From NCBI GenBank assembly GCA_012839295.1, contig DUNO01000019.1, positions 1-52,681 on the forward strand: a stretch of DNA of 52,681 bases, in the 5' to 3' direction. Each line of letters opens with the position of its first letter. Position 1 is the stretch's first letter. This DNA is from Clostridiales bacterium. Its GTDB lineage: Bacteria > Bacillota > Clostridia > Lachnospirales > Lachnospiraceae. Position numbers and translations under genes: made by a program. Below the pieces are notes generated by a model that was not told the DNA's origin, did no database searches, and was given only the letters and a program-made list of their open reading frames with translations. Below are positions 13,506-21,638 of the stretch, one piece after another.

Positions 13506-15410
13506 ATGCGGGGGTTTTTAACTACTCTTTTCCAATGCTCTCTTTCTATGTCGCTGATAACTCTTGTGTACGGGGCCATACTGCCCCTTTTGTCAAAACG
13601 GTATGCCGCCAAGTGGCGGTATATGATTTGGCTGGTGATTGCGGCAGGCTGGGTATTCCCCTTTCGCCTCCGGATCGACCTGTCGTTTCTCCTGGCACAA
13701 ATAACGGTACCTGTAACGCCTGTGCAGCCAATTATCAACGCCATACCCCCTATGGCCGATACAGAGGATATTGTGAACGTCCCGACAACAATCCCCTTGT
13801 GGTGGGTGCTTGTGGCGATTTGGATTTTAGGTACTGTATGCGTCGTAGTGTATCATGCTCTGCGGCATGGCCGTTTTATGAAGATGGTACGCCGATGGAG
13901 TGAGTCGGTAACAGATTTGGAGAGTTTGGGGATTTTGGACAGCTTAAAATCGGAACTGGGAATTAAGACACAGGTAAGGTTAAGCGTGTGCCAGAGCATT
14001 TCAAGCCCTATGCTCGTTGGATTTTTCCACCCTGTCATTTTACTGCCGCCGATCAAAATTCCAGGTGATGAATTATCCCTTATACTAAAGCATGAGCTAA
14101 TTCATTTCCAACGGCATGACCTTTGGTACAAGGCGCTGATTTTAGCGGCAACCACAATTCATTGGTTTAATCCAGTGGTTTACCTTATGGCAAAGGCAAC
14201 GGCGGTACAATGTGAGATTTCCTGTGACGCGCTGGTTTTACTGGGCGCGGATTTTCAGCAGCGCAAGCAATATGGAGAAACGATTATCGGCGTTGTCAGG
14301 AACGGCGCGAGGCTCCGAACAGCATTATCATCAAATTTCTATGGAGGGAAAAAGGTCATGAAAAATCGTATTTCTTCAATCATGGACACAAAACGGAAAA
14401 AGGCCGGATTTGTTATCCTCTGTGTTGTATTGGTTGCCATAATCGGAACCGGAGTAACATTAGCTGCCACAAATAAAGAAGCAAATACTGTTGATAATAA
14501 ACCTGAAATTTTTGAAAATGTAAATAACCAATTAGATAGCGATATTGAATTCACTAATGGATGGAGAAGTGCATTAGTTGAACCTGATGATAATGGCGGG
14601 ACGTTTATAATAGTGCAAGTCGGTTCATTGAAAAATGACCCGGAACAAGGTGTTGCAGTTGTATGCCATCATTATAAAAATAGCGACCAATATGTAATTG
14701 ATGATAAATTTCTAACTCCAAGCAAACATGGTACGATTAAAGTTGAAAGTCTTGGTGCCAAGGACTTTAATATGACAGTAGTGGCCGGGGATGGTTATAG
14801 GTGGATATTTAGCATATATAATGGCTTCTATAATAATGGCGAGGATAATAGCATAGCCAGTGGCGGTATTACGACCAACAATCAAACAGGGCTAATAAGC
14901 GCGGATGGCGGTCAAACTTGGATGGGCAAGGAAGAGTATCAAAAGCTGTATCCGACCTTTGACATCGTTTGGTGGACTTATGATGAATATAAAGAGTGGT
15001 TAGAACAAGAGAAAATCCACCTACAACAAATAGTTAACGCCCCCGGATGGTCACAGGAACGCATTGACAATGCCGTCCAAAGGTATGAACAACAATTGGA
15101 AGATATTAAGAATGGTGCGCGGTATTCCAAATCAATCGAGGGTTTTGATGGGACTGTTGCTATGGGCTCTAATATAACTGATTCAACCGCTGTGACGTAT
15201 GAAGAACAGCGCGTTCTTAATCTTTCCGTCCCCCCGTCTGTGAGATATAATGCTGTAATCTCGCTTGAAAATGGCGAGGCGAAAGATTTAGGCTCATATG
15301 CGACGAAAGAAGAATGCTTTGATGCGGTAAAAGTATTTTGCGACGAACAAGTTAAAGCGGGCAAATTGACGCAACAAGAAGCAGATGGAATTTTGGGTGA
15401 GTTCAAGTGA
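13506..15410 (+). CDS. M56 family membrane metallopeptidase (BlaR1-like) with novel sensor domain
   Basis: This 634-residue protein has an N-terminal membrane part of about three helices and the zinc-peptidase motif HELIHF (His196, Glu197, His200) in LILKHELIHFQRHDLWYKAL, followed by another helix (about 303-323, VILCVVLVAIIGTGVTLAAT). The last about 310 residues would be extracellular. They do not show the penicillin-binding SxxK/SxN/KTG motifs that BlaR1 uses, so the ligand is unlikely to be a beta-lactam recognised in the standard way. The middle of that region (about 340-455) is beta-rich, and the end has a Trp/Glu-rich helical section (VWWTYDEYKEWLEQEK). It pairs with BlaI upstream. A function in sensing envelope stress is inferred. 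Confidence 0.85.
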   Translation: MRGFLTTLFQCSLSMSLITLVYGAILPLLSKRYAAKWRYMIWLVIAAGWVFPFRLRIDLSFLLAQITVPVTPVQPIINAIPPMADTEDIVNVPTTIPLWWVLVAIWILGTVCVVVYHALRHGRFMKMVRRWSESVTDLESLGILDSLKSELGIKTQVRLSVCQSISSPMLVGFFHPVILLPPIKIPGDELSLILKHELIHFQRHDLWYKALILAATTIHWFNPVVYLMAKATAVQCEISCDALVLLGADFQQRKQYGETIIGVVRNGARLRTALSSNFYGGKKVMKNRISSIMDTKRKKAGFVILCVVLVAIIGTGVTLAATNKEANTVDNKPEIFENVNNQLDSDIEFTNGWRSALVEPDDNGGTFIIVQVGSLKNDPEQGVAVVCHHYKNSDQYVIDDKFLTPSKHGTIKVESLGAKDFNMTVVAGDGYRWIFSIYNGFYNNGEDNSIASGGITTNNQTGLISADGGQTWMGKEEYQKLYPTFDIVWWTYDEYKEWLEQEKIHLQQIVNAPGWSQERIDNAVQRYEQQLEDIKNGARYSKSIEGFDGTVAMGSNITDSTAVTYEEQRVLNLSVPPSVRYNAVISLENGEAKDLGSYATKEECFDAVKVFCDEQVKAGKLTQQEADGILGEFK

Positions 15411-15552
15411 CTATAACCGGAAAGAGAATACAATGCCGCCGAAAAAACATTGTTTGGGCGGTAGAACAAACATACAGAGTAGATAACTAATTCGTGCAAG
15501 GGAACTTCTGTCCCGTCTGCTTACAACCATTGTTGCAGATTCCACGTCTTGT

Positions 15553-15578
15553 AAGCTGGTGGCAACTGCCGCCAGCTT
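15553..15578 (+). terminator. Possible terminator after the M56 operon
   Basis: AAGCTGGTGGC and GCCGCCAGCTT pair over 11 bases with a 4-base loop, followed by a poor T-run (ATTTGTT). The stretch 15411-15770 otherwise shows no gene I can support. It bridges the M56 operon and the carboxylesterase remnant and probably contains the right junction of the insert. Confidence 0.45.
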
Positions 15579-15770
15579 ATTTGTTGGGAGCAAGCAGCCT
15601 GTATAAAAGGGGGAGTTTATAGCATATATGCGACAGATGTTGCTCTTCGTATTCCATATATATTTTATTCTTGGAAGGCCACTTTACGATCGAGAAGATG
15701 ATGCTAATTGCCTGTGACCTGATGTATGTGTCTGCACGTGGAATTCGTAGGGCAGATCCGACCTGTACAG

Positions 15771-15995
15771 TCGTTTGTGTTTCATGCAGCGCATAAATCA
15801 CCTGCAGTTTGTAAAGGTCCAGTTACAGAACAGCTTCAGAATCAAATGAGTGGAGCCTGGGTGAAGTTTGCTTATACAGGGAATCCTAATCATGACGGAC
15901 TCCCAGACTGGCTATCCTGTGAAACAGAGCACAATTGTATGGCATTTGGAGATGTTACAGTATTAAAAAGGGGTAATTTTGACGAGAAGCTTTGA
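15771..15995 (+). pseudogene. Type B carboxylesterase, C-terminal fragment
   Basis: The open stretch encodes the end of a carboxylesterase/para-nitrobenzyl esterase: SFVFHAAHKSPAVCKGPVTE, then QMSGAWVKFAYTGNPNHDGL and PDW, ending RGNFDEKL. The W..FA.TGNPN motif is the family signature near the C-terminus. The catalytic Ser and the first about 400 residues are absent, and the sequence upstream does not continue the domain. With the other fragments it marks decay of this locus. Confidence 0.72.
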
Positions 15996-16013
15996 GAATT
16001 GTTAAAATAATGG

Positions 16014-16127
16014 CTATGGGTCAATTTGCGGATCGTCAGAGATGATCTCATCGATTCCTTTGTCATTAGTAATACTACAGCCGTAGTTTTTCTGCTCGCT
16101 TTCCTCATCTTTATCCTGTTTTATCAT
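16014..16127 (-). pseudogene. 37-codon fusion remnant: small protein start joined to a DUF3737 end
   Basis: An open frame begins MIKQDKDEESEQKNYGCS, similar in style and position to the start of the 73-residue small protein, and continues ITNDKGIDEIISDDPQIDP to a stop. The last part matches the DUF3737 tail KEIGEIIFDDPQIDP encoded at about 11010. The region upstream is the same promoter copy that precedes the intact small protein. This is best explained as the in-frame scar of a deletion that removed most of a second small protein/DUF3737 pair. Confidence 0.65.
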
Positions 16128-16181
16128 ATTGTTACCTTCTTGCTTTTTGTTGTATACCTATTATATTCCTTGGGCAAAAAT

Positions 16182-16230
16182 ATATAAGAAAGTCATATCT
16201 TATGTTCTATTATGCTTGAAAGGCATTATA
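16182..16230. promoter_or_regulatory. Candidate LysR operator, copy 2
   Basis: TATAAGAAAGTCATATCTTA, then TGTTCTATTATGCTTGAAAG and GCATTATA: this matches the copy at 12241-12289 in order and spacing, including the imperfect palindrome TGCTT-GAA-AGGCA at 16212-16224. It lies between the leftward remnant and the rightward LysR gene, the usual place of a LysR autoregulatory operator. Confidence 0.5.
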
Positions 16231-16283
16231 TCCTGTGATATGATAAAGTATGGGATAAAATATGGAGAAGGGAAGGAAAGCCC

Positions 16284-17171
16284 ATGGATATAAGAGTTCT
16301 TCGTTATTTTTTGGCTGTTGCCAGAGAGGAAAATATCTCAAGTGCAGCAAAAATTCTTCACGTGACACAGCCAACGCTTTCACGCCAGCTTATGGAACTG
16401 GAATCGGATCTGGGCATAAAGCTGTTTTTACGTAGCAGTGGGAACCGGACAATCACCTTAACGGAAGAAGGAATGCTGCTCCGTAGGCGTGCGGAAGAAA
16501 TAATAGATTTAGTGGAAAAAACAGAAGCGGAGCTGGTGGCTTCAGGAGAGAGCGTCAGCGGCGACATATATATCGGCAGTGGGGAAACCCATGTAATCAG
16601 CCTGTTGTCCAGGGAAATCAAGGGCATCCGTGATGAGCATCCAGAGATACACTTCCATTTTTTTAGTGGAAATGCTGATGATGTAACGGACAGGCTGGAT
16701 AATGGTCTGATTGATTTTGGTGTCTTGACAGAGCCCTCTAACATTTCAAAATATGACTCGATTTCTCTTCCCACTGCGGATACCTGGGGACTTCTGATGA
16801 GGAAGGACAATCCTTTGGCTGGGAAGGATTCCATTGAAATCAGCGATTTATGGGATATTCCTCTTATCGGTTCAAGCCAGCGGCTGACCAGCAATGCGTT
16901 TTCAAAATGGCTGAAGGATGACTATGAAAAGCTGAATCTCGTAGCCACCTACACACTTCTTTATAACGCATCGCTTCTGGTAAAGGACAATATTGGTTGC
17001 GCATTATGCCTGGATAAGATCATCAGCACCTCGGGGGACAGCGGGCTTTGTTTTCGGCCATTGAAGCCAAGGCTGGAAGCACGTTGGCATATTGTCTGGA
17101 AAAAATACCAGGTATTTTCAAAGGCGGCGGAAATCTTTTTAAAAAGGCTGCAAGGGGAATTTGTAAGATAG
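16284..17171 (+). CDS. LysR family transcriptional regulator
   Basis: This 295-residue LysR-type regulator has an N-terminal winged helix (MDIRVLRYFLAVAREENISS, AAKILHVTQPTLSRQLMELE) and a periplasmic-binding-protein-like effector domain from about residue 90. GAAGGGAAGG lies before the ATG. It faces away from the decayed gene set on its left, which is the usual arrangement for a LysR controlling a divergent operon. The duplicated palindromic box upstream of both it and the small protein/DUF3737/C-S lyase operon supports that operon as its target (inference). Confidence 0.92.
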   Translation: MDIRVLRYFLAVAREENISSAAKILHVTQPTLSRQLMELESDLGIKLFLRSSGNRTITLTEEGMLLRRRAEEIIDLVEKTEAELVASGESVSGDIYIGSGETHVISLLSREIKGIRDEHPEIHFHFFSGNADDVTDRLDNGLIDFGVLTEPSNISKYDSISLPTADTWGLLMRKDNPLAGKDSIEISDLWDIPLIGSSQRLTSNAFSKWLKDDYEKLNLVATYTLLYNASLLVKDNIGCALCLDKIISTSGDSGLCFRPLKPRLEARWHIVWKKYQVFSKAAEIFLKRLQGEFVR

Positions 17172-17516
17172 TAGATATTCAAAAGAACATGCAGTACAAT
17201 GTGCCAAAAGCATATCTGGTGATAAAAGATAGGTATTGTATTTAATATCAGGGAGGTCTGTTCTGTTTTCAAAAAATTAATTATTCCTTTAGTGATTGAA
17301 GAGTTCCGTGCGATATAATAATTAATTAAATAGTAATGCGGAATAACCAAGGGGGCTGAAAGTATTAGCTCCCTTATGTTAAAATAAGAACGGAATATTA
17401 TGTTATAGGTGTGATAAATTGTCAGGATAAATAACTTTATGTTTTCGTACATATTTGCTATCATATATGAAAGCAGCTTAATCACAGTATATTTGTAATA
17501 AAAAGGAAGGATCGCC
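17172..17516. other. Intergenic region, AT-rich, one weak hairpin
   Basis: It separates LysR from the muramidase gene. A hairpin AAGGGGGCT/AGCTCCCTT near 17350-17376 has no strong T-run. I see no gene, riboswitch or clear promoter core, although the last 100 bases are AT-rich enough to hold the muramidase promoter. Confidence 0.5.
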
Positions 17517-19352
17517 ATGGAAGATGCGTCAAATTTTAGCAAGAGACCCAAAAAAGATAATAAAAAAATAATTATAGCAGGAATCCTTGCTGCCATAATT
17601 TTAATAACCGGTATTACATATCTTTTTGTATTATTCAATGGAGGGAACGCTGATAATGGCGGTAAAATAACTGATACAGATGCGGCGTCTACTGGTGCCG
17701 ATACCGATAATGCTTTGCCTGGAGGAGAACAGGGTGCTTCCAATCCTGATGGTATAACCTCCGATAGTACCTCTTCAGAAGAGACAGCGGCTGATATCAC
17801 AGTACCAATAGTAGAGGTTGCGCCTGTTGATGATAAGGAAGATCCCCAGTCAGAGCAGACCCAAGGTGTGGAAGTGGATGTCAGCAAAATATCTGTTGCC
17901 GATAAAAATGCAGAAGTAATTACATATGGAATAGATGTGGCCAAATGGCAGGGAGTCATAGACTGGAAACAGGTGAAAGCCTCCGGAGTTGATTTCGCTA
18001 TGGTCAGAGTCGGGTACCGCACACAGGTTGACGGTGAAATATATGAGGATCCTTATGCGAAATATAACCTGCAACAGGCCAAGGCAAATGGAATTAAGAT
18101 CGGTGTTTATTTTTTCTCAACAGCAATTACTGAGAAAGAAGCCAGAGAAGAAGCAAAGTGGGTATCCGGCTATATTGCACCGTATCCGATCACCTATCCC
18201 GTTGCATATAACTGTGAGGGCTTTTCCGATCCGGATAACCGCCAGAACGGACTTTCAAGTAGTACACGTACTGATATTGCCATTGCATTCCTTGATTATG
18301 TAGAAGGTCAGGGATATACACCGATGTTCTATGCGGCCAAGAATGAGCTTGAACAGAATGCGCAATGGGATACAGATAGGCTTAGCAGTAAATATAAAAT
18401 CTGGGTTGCACAGTATCCTATTGAGCCTTATACCTCATCCTCCAAGTCAACATATACCGGAGAACATGGCATGTGGCAGTTCACCAGCAAGGGAGAGGTC
18501 AAGGGAATTGACAAAGCGGTGGATATCAATATAGCATATTTCGGCTATGATAAGACGGCAGAAGCAAAGGATGATACGCCTCAGGAGCAGGTTTCGGCTG
18601 ATCCAGCTGCCCTTATAAACTTTATTGAAGTAAATGAAACCGTTACGGCCAAGGAGGTTACTAATTTAAGAACCGTGCCCAGTACCTCGGATCCTGATAC
18701 GATTGCCGAAGTGCTGAAAAACGGGGATACGGCCAAGCGTATAGGGATAGGTGACAACGGCTGGTCTAAGGTGACATATAAGGGAAAAACCCTATATGCC
18801 GTAAGCAGCTATCTGACCACCGATCTGACAGCCAAAGCGCCTACACCGACGCCTACCCAGGCGCCGGCTGGATCCTCCTTTAAGAAAGTGGATGAGCAGG
18901 TCACTGCAAAGGAACAGACGAATCTTCGCAGTGAGCCAAATAGTCAAAGTGCAGACACTGTGGTAGGGGTACTTAAGTATGGTGATGTCGCCACACGAAC
19001 CGGTATCAGCGATAATGGCTGGTCAAGGGTAGAATATGATGGGGAGACGCTGTATGCAGTAAGCAGTTATCTGACGACGGATTTAAATTACAAGGAGAAG
19101 AATACTCCTACCGAAGATAATCCGGAAGCAGGAATTACTTTCACGGACGTAAATGAAAATGTTACGGCCAAGGATGTGACCAACTTAAGAAAAGTACCAA
19201 GCTCCGCAAGCCCAGATACGATTGTTACCGCTTTACATAACGGTGAAGTTGCAGTACGGACAGGAGTTGGAAATAACGGTTGGTCAAGAGTAGAATATAA
19301 TGGACAGATCCTATATGCAATTTCGAGCTACCTGGAGACTACAGGGAATTAG
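17517..19352 (+). CDS. GH25 muramidase with three C-terminal SH3 repeats
   Basis: This 611-residue cell-wall hydrolase is anchored by an N-terminal membrane helix (about 18-40). A Thr/Asp/Glu-rich linker (41-132) leads to the GH25 domain (about 136-345), then three bacterial SH3 repeats (about 369-437, 455-523, 542-609) that should bind peptidoglycan. The repeats each read VTAK..TNLR..P, then NGWS.V.Y.G..LYA.SSYL. The GH25 catalytic Asp is visible at GIDVAKWQG (Asp140), and Glu234 in YNCEGF is kept. The position two before Glu, usually Asp in the DxE pair, is Asn232. GGAAGG lies before the ATG. It is a single gene that would cut the glycan strand for growth, division or remodelling. Confidence 0.92.
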   Translation: MEDASNFSKRPKKDNKKIIIAGILAAIILITGITYLFVLFNGGNADNGGKITDTDAASTGADTDNALPGGEQGASNPDGITSDSTSSEETAADITVPIVEVAPVDDKEDPQSEQTQGVEVDVSKISVADKNAEVITYGIDVAKWQGVIDWKQVKASGVDFAMVRVGYRTQVDGEIYEDPYAKYNLQQAKANGIKIGVYFFSTAITEKEAREEAKWVSGYIAPYPITYPVAYNCEGFSDPDNRQNGLSSSTRTDIAIAFLDYVEGQGYTPMFYAAKNELEQNAQWDTDRLSSKYKIWVAQYPIEPYTSSSKSTYTGEHGMWQFTSKGEVKGIDKAVDINIAYFGYDKTAEAKDDTPQEQVSADPAALINFIEVNETVTAKEVTNLRTVPSTSDPDTIAEVLKNGDTAKRIGIGDNGWSKVTYKGKTLYAVSSYLTTDLTAKAPTPTPTQAPAGSSFKKVDEQVTAKEQTNLRSEPNSQSADTVVGVLKYGDVATRTGISDNGWSRVEYDGETLYAVSSYLTTDLNYKEKNTPTEDNPEAGITFTDVNENVTAKDVTNLRKVPSSASPDTIVTALHNGEVAVRTGVGNNGWSRVEYNGQILYAISSYLETTGN

Positions 19353-19534
19353 AATATCTGAACTGGGAAAAATAGGGAATGGTATAAGTCCCGGTATACC
19401 AGTGGCTTGGAAGAGTGACCTGGTTGCGGTTTGGGATTTTGAAGGTAATCCTAATAATTAGGGGGCTTTTGTGTAAAACTAAGGTAAAACCGTGGATGAA
19501 TATTTTCACGAAGAACGGAAAGGACGTATTTGCT

Positions 19535-19765
19535 ATGAACCAGGGACAGGAATTATTCTTTAATTTTTTTATGGAACGTGTGGCAGAAGGAAAAGAGGAG
19601 GAAGCGAAAGCGTTGCTGAATGCTGGGTTTGAGAAGCAGGAAGAGGGCACCTTTGACGCTGATTACTTGGAGAAAGTTATGCCAAAGTATTTTGAGTTGA
19701 TTAAGCCGGAATTTGTCCAGGATCTCCAGCAGGCAATGTCACATTTTGGATCGAATTTGAAATAG
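19535..19765 (+). CDS. Small acidic protein, 76 residues
   Basis: I take the start at 19535 (MNQGQELFFNFFMERV), with GGAAAGGA just upstream; an earlier ATG in frame gives a long tail of unlikely composition. The 76 residues are helical and acidic (AEGKEEEAKALLNAGFEKQE, then DADYLEKVMPKYFELIKPEF). I do not recognise the family with confidence; such small proteins are common and uncharacterised in clostridia. The stop codon is in the same frame as the truncated GH30 that follows, but the two are unrelated in sequence. Confidence 0.6.
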   Translation: MNQGQELFFNFFMERVAEGKEEEAKALLNAGFEKQEEGTFDADYLEKVMPKYFELIKPEFVQDLQQAMSHFGSNLK

Positions 19766-20365
19766 GCCGGACCGGCGGTGGAATCCAATTATGAGCGTTA
19801 TGTCAGCAGCATCCTTTTCGATGAAAAGGTGATGAAGTACGTCAAGGATGTCGGTTACCAGTGGGACGGCAAGCATGCAGTTGATAAGACCCATCAGGAT
19901 TTCCCGGAGCTAAAGCTGATGCAGACGGAGAGCGAATGCGGCATGGGAGCCAATGACTGGAAGCATGCGGAATATATCTTTGGGCTGATCAACCATTATT
20001 TCCGCTATGGTGCGAACGCTTATGTATACTGGAACATGGCATTGGAGACAGGAGGCTTAAGCACCTGGGACTGGCCACAGAACAGCCTGGTAACGGTGCT
20101 TCCCGATGGTTGTGTCAGATATAACCCGGAATTCTATGTGATGAAGCATTTTTCCAGCGCAGTTAAGCCGGGGGCGGTATATTTAAAGATAAGGGGACCG
20201 TGGGCTTCAGCATCAAGTGCTTTCCGCAACCCGGATGGAAGTATAGCGGTAATCGTCCAGAATGCGCAGAAGGAAGAGCAGGAGTTTACCTTTTCCCATG
20301 AAGGAGAGGCCTTTACTGCCAAGCTCCCTGCAGGTTCTATGCATACCTTTGTATTTAAGGAGTAG
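19766..20365 (+). pseudogene. GH30 glycoside hydrolase, C-terminal fragment
   Basis: About 195 codons of a GH30 glucosylceramidase-type hydrolase are left: YVKDVGYQWDGKHAV, LKLMQTESECGMGANDWKHA (the Glu in TESECG is the expected nucleophile), NAYVYWNMALE, then the beta-sandwich end FVFKE. The N-terminal half of the (beta/alpha)8 barrel, with the acid/base Glu, is missing. The reading frame is open right up to the TAG of the preceding small gene, with no good ribosome site, so it is a truncated, non-functional remnant. A GTG at 19778 could be used but would give an incomplete barrel. Confidence 0.85.
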
Positions 20366-20454
20366 CGGGGGCAACAGGCTGGCCCTACCGATATATCGAA
20401 TTTTCTAAAGTCCACAGTGGAAGGGCTATAGGTGTGCGCTTGTTCAGAAATATA

Positions 20455-21366
20455 CTAATCCCCAGCCCCTCCGTGGCCTGGGGATTTTTGAATACCTATA
20501 AAATAATCCCTGACATGCCGGGAAAACTCCTTTGCTGCCTGGCTGACATATGCGGATTGCCCGTAGCTTAGATAGATATAGCGGTGGCAGGAAAAATCCT
20601 CTACCTCCTTAAGAACCAAATTGGGGAAATCCTGCTTTAATTGCCAGCTGGTCTCCGGGACAAGGGAATAGGAAAGGTCAAGCCGTAGGAAATCACGGAT
20701 CATGTGTGGGTTATCACTTTCAAAAATGACCTTTGGCGTGAAATGCCTTACTGATAATTTGGAACGAACCATTTTTCCAAGGGAGCTGAACTCGTTCAAT
20801 AGGCAGCAGGGCTCCCCGTCCAGGTCAGCAAGAAATATCTTTTCCCTTTTTGCCAGGGGATGGCAGCAGGGGAGGGCAAGCAGGATACGTTCCTCCAGAA
20901 GGAGTTGTTCCCGGTCTGAGGCTGCAGGGCTTTTGAATTCCTTGGAGTCGATAATGATATCATGGTCAGGCAGGTGCCTGGAGGCCTGGGTCATCTGGTG
21001 GATTTTTAAATTGGCGGAAGGGTATTTGCTATAAAATGAGCTTAATATGGCAGGCAACAGCTTGGATGCGACGCGGACAGAGACGTTGACGGCAGAGGGC
21101 TTTTGCTGGTTGGCCTCCTTAAGCTCATTTTCCATATGTGAAACATTGGAATAGATCTTGAGCACGTATTTGTACAGGATGTCACCGTTTTTGTTTAAGG
21201 ATATTTTCTTGCCATTTCTTTCAAATAAGGCATAGCCAAGCTCCTGCTCCAGATCCTTTATGGCCTTGCTCAGGGCCGGCTGTGCGATGTATAGCTCTTT
21301 GGAGGCCTTTGAAATATTTTCAAGTTCTGCCGTCTTTTTAAAAAATTGAAGCTGCTTTAGGGTCAT
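20455..21366 (-). CDS. LysR family transcriptional regulator
   Basis: This 303-residue regulator has the LysR winged-helix N-terminus (MTLKQLQFFKKTAELENISK, ASKELYIAQPALSKAIKDLE) and an effector-binding domain. It is divergent from the AEC transporter gene at 21639 across 272 bases and probably regulates it. The last codons (IQKSPGHGGAGD) are encoded by a GC-rich hairpin that, on the plus strand, ends the transcript of the GH30 fragment. Confidence 0.92.
   Translation of the reverse strand: MTLKQLQFFKKTAELENISKASKELYIAQPALSKAIKDLEQELGYALFERNGKKISLNKNGDILYKYVLKIYSNVSHMENELKEANQQKPSAVNVSVRVASKLLPAILSSFYSKYPSANLKIHQMTQASRHLPDHDIIIDSKEFKSPAASDREQLLLEERILLALPCCHPLAKREKIFLADLDGEPCCLLNEFSSLGKMVRSKLSVRHFTPKVIFESDNPHMIRDFLRLDLSYSLVPETSWQLKQDFPNLVLKEVEDFSCHRYIYLSYGQSAYVSQAAKEFSRHVRDYFIGIQKSPGHGGAGD
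20458..20489 (+). terminator. Terminator overlapping the LysR 3' end
   Basis: ATCCCCAG (20458-20465) and CTGGGGAT (20478-20485) with a GC-rich loop, then TTTTT. It lies inside the last codons of the convergent LysR gene. Confidence 0.75.
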
Positions 21367-21589
21367 GTGCTGTATCCTTTCCTGATCCTTTCCTGATTAA
21401 AAATCATTATTAAAAGGTATTATTAAAAAATAGTGTATTGTGATAAATGGATATAATGAAGAAAGTATATGATATATAAATAATATATTATATCAAACGC
21501 CGAGAATATGCTATAGTAAAAGAAGCAAAAAATTTGCAGAAACAGAAGCCAGACATAATGATAAATTAGGAACCAATTGTTAAGATCAA

Positions 21590-21617
21590 AATATTCAGAA
21601 TCAAATATTCAGAATCA
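21590..21617. repeat. 14-base tandem duplication in the AEC leader
   Basis: Two perfect adjacent copies of AATATTCAGAATCA end 21 bases before the AEC start codon, just ahead of its AGGGAGG ribosome site. The length and position recall the 14-base array at the window start. Confidence 0.85.
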
Positions 21618-21638
21618 ATTACAGGGAGGAAGCCACCC

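Noticed and set aside
13145-13744. Minus-strand open frame of 199 codons
   Set aside because: It is antisense to blaI and the start of the M56 gene, both with recognised domains.
15411-15593. Minus-strand 60-codon frame after the M56 gene
   Set aside because: No ribosome site, no homology I recognise, and it overlaps the likely transcript end of the M56 operon.
16961-18022. Long minus-strand open frame of 353 codons
   Set aside because: It runs antisense through the end of LysR and the start of the GH25 gene, which have clear families. Its translation has low-complexity runs and no ribosome site.
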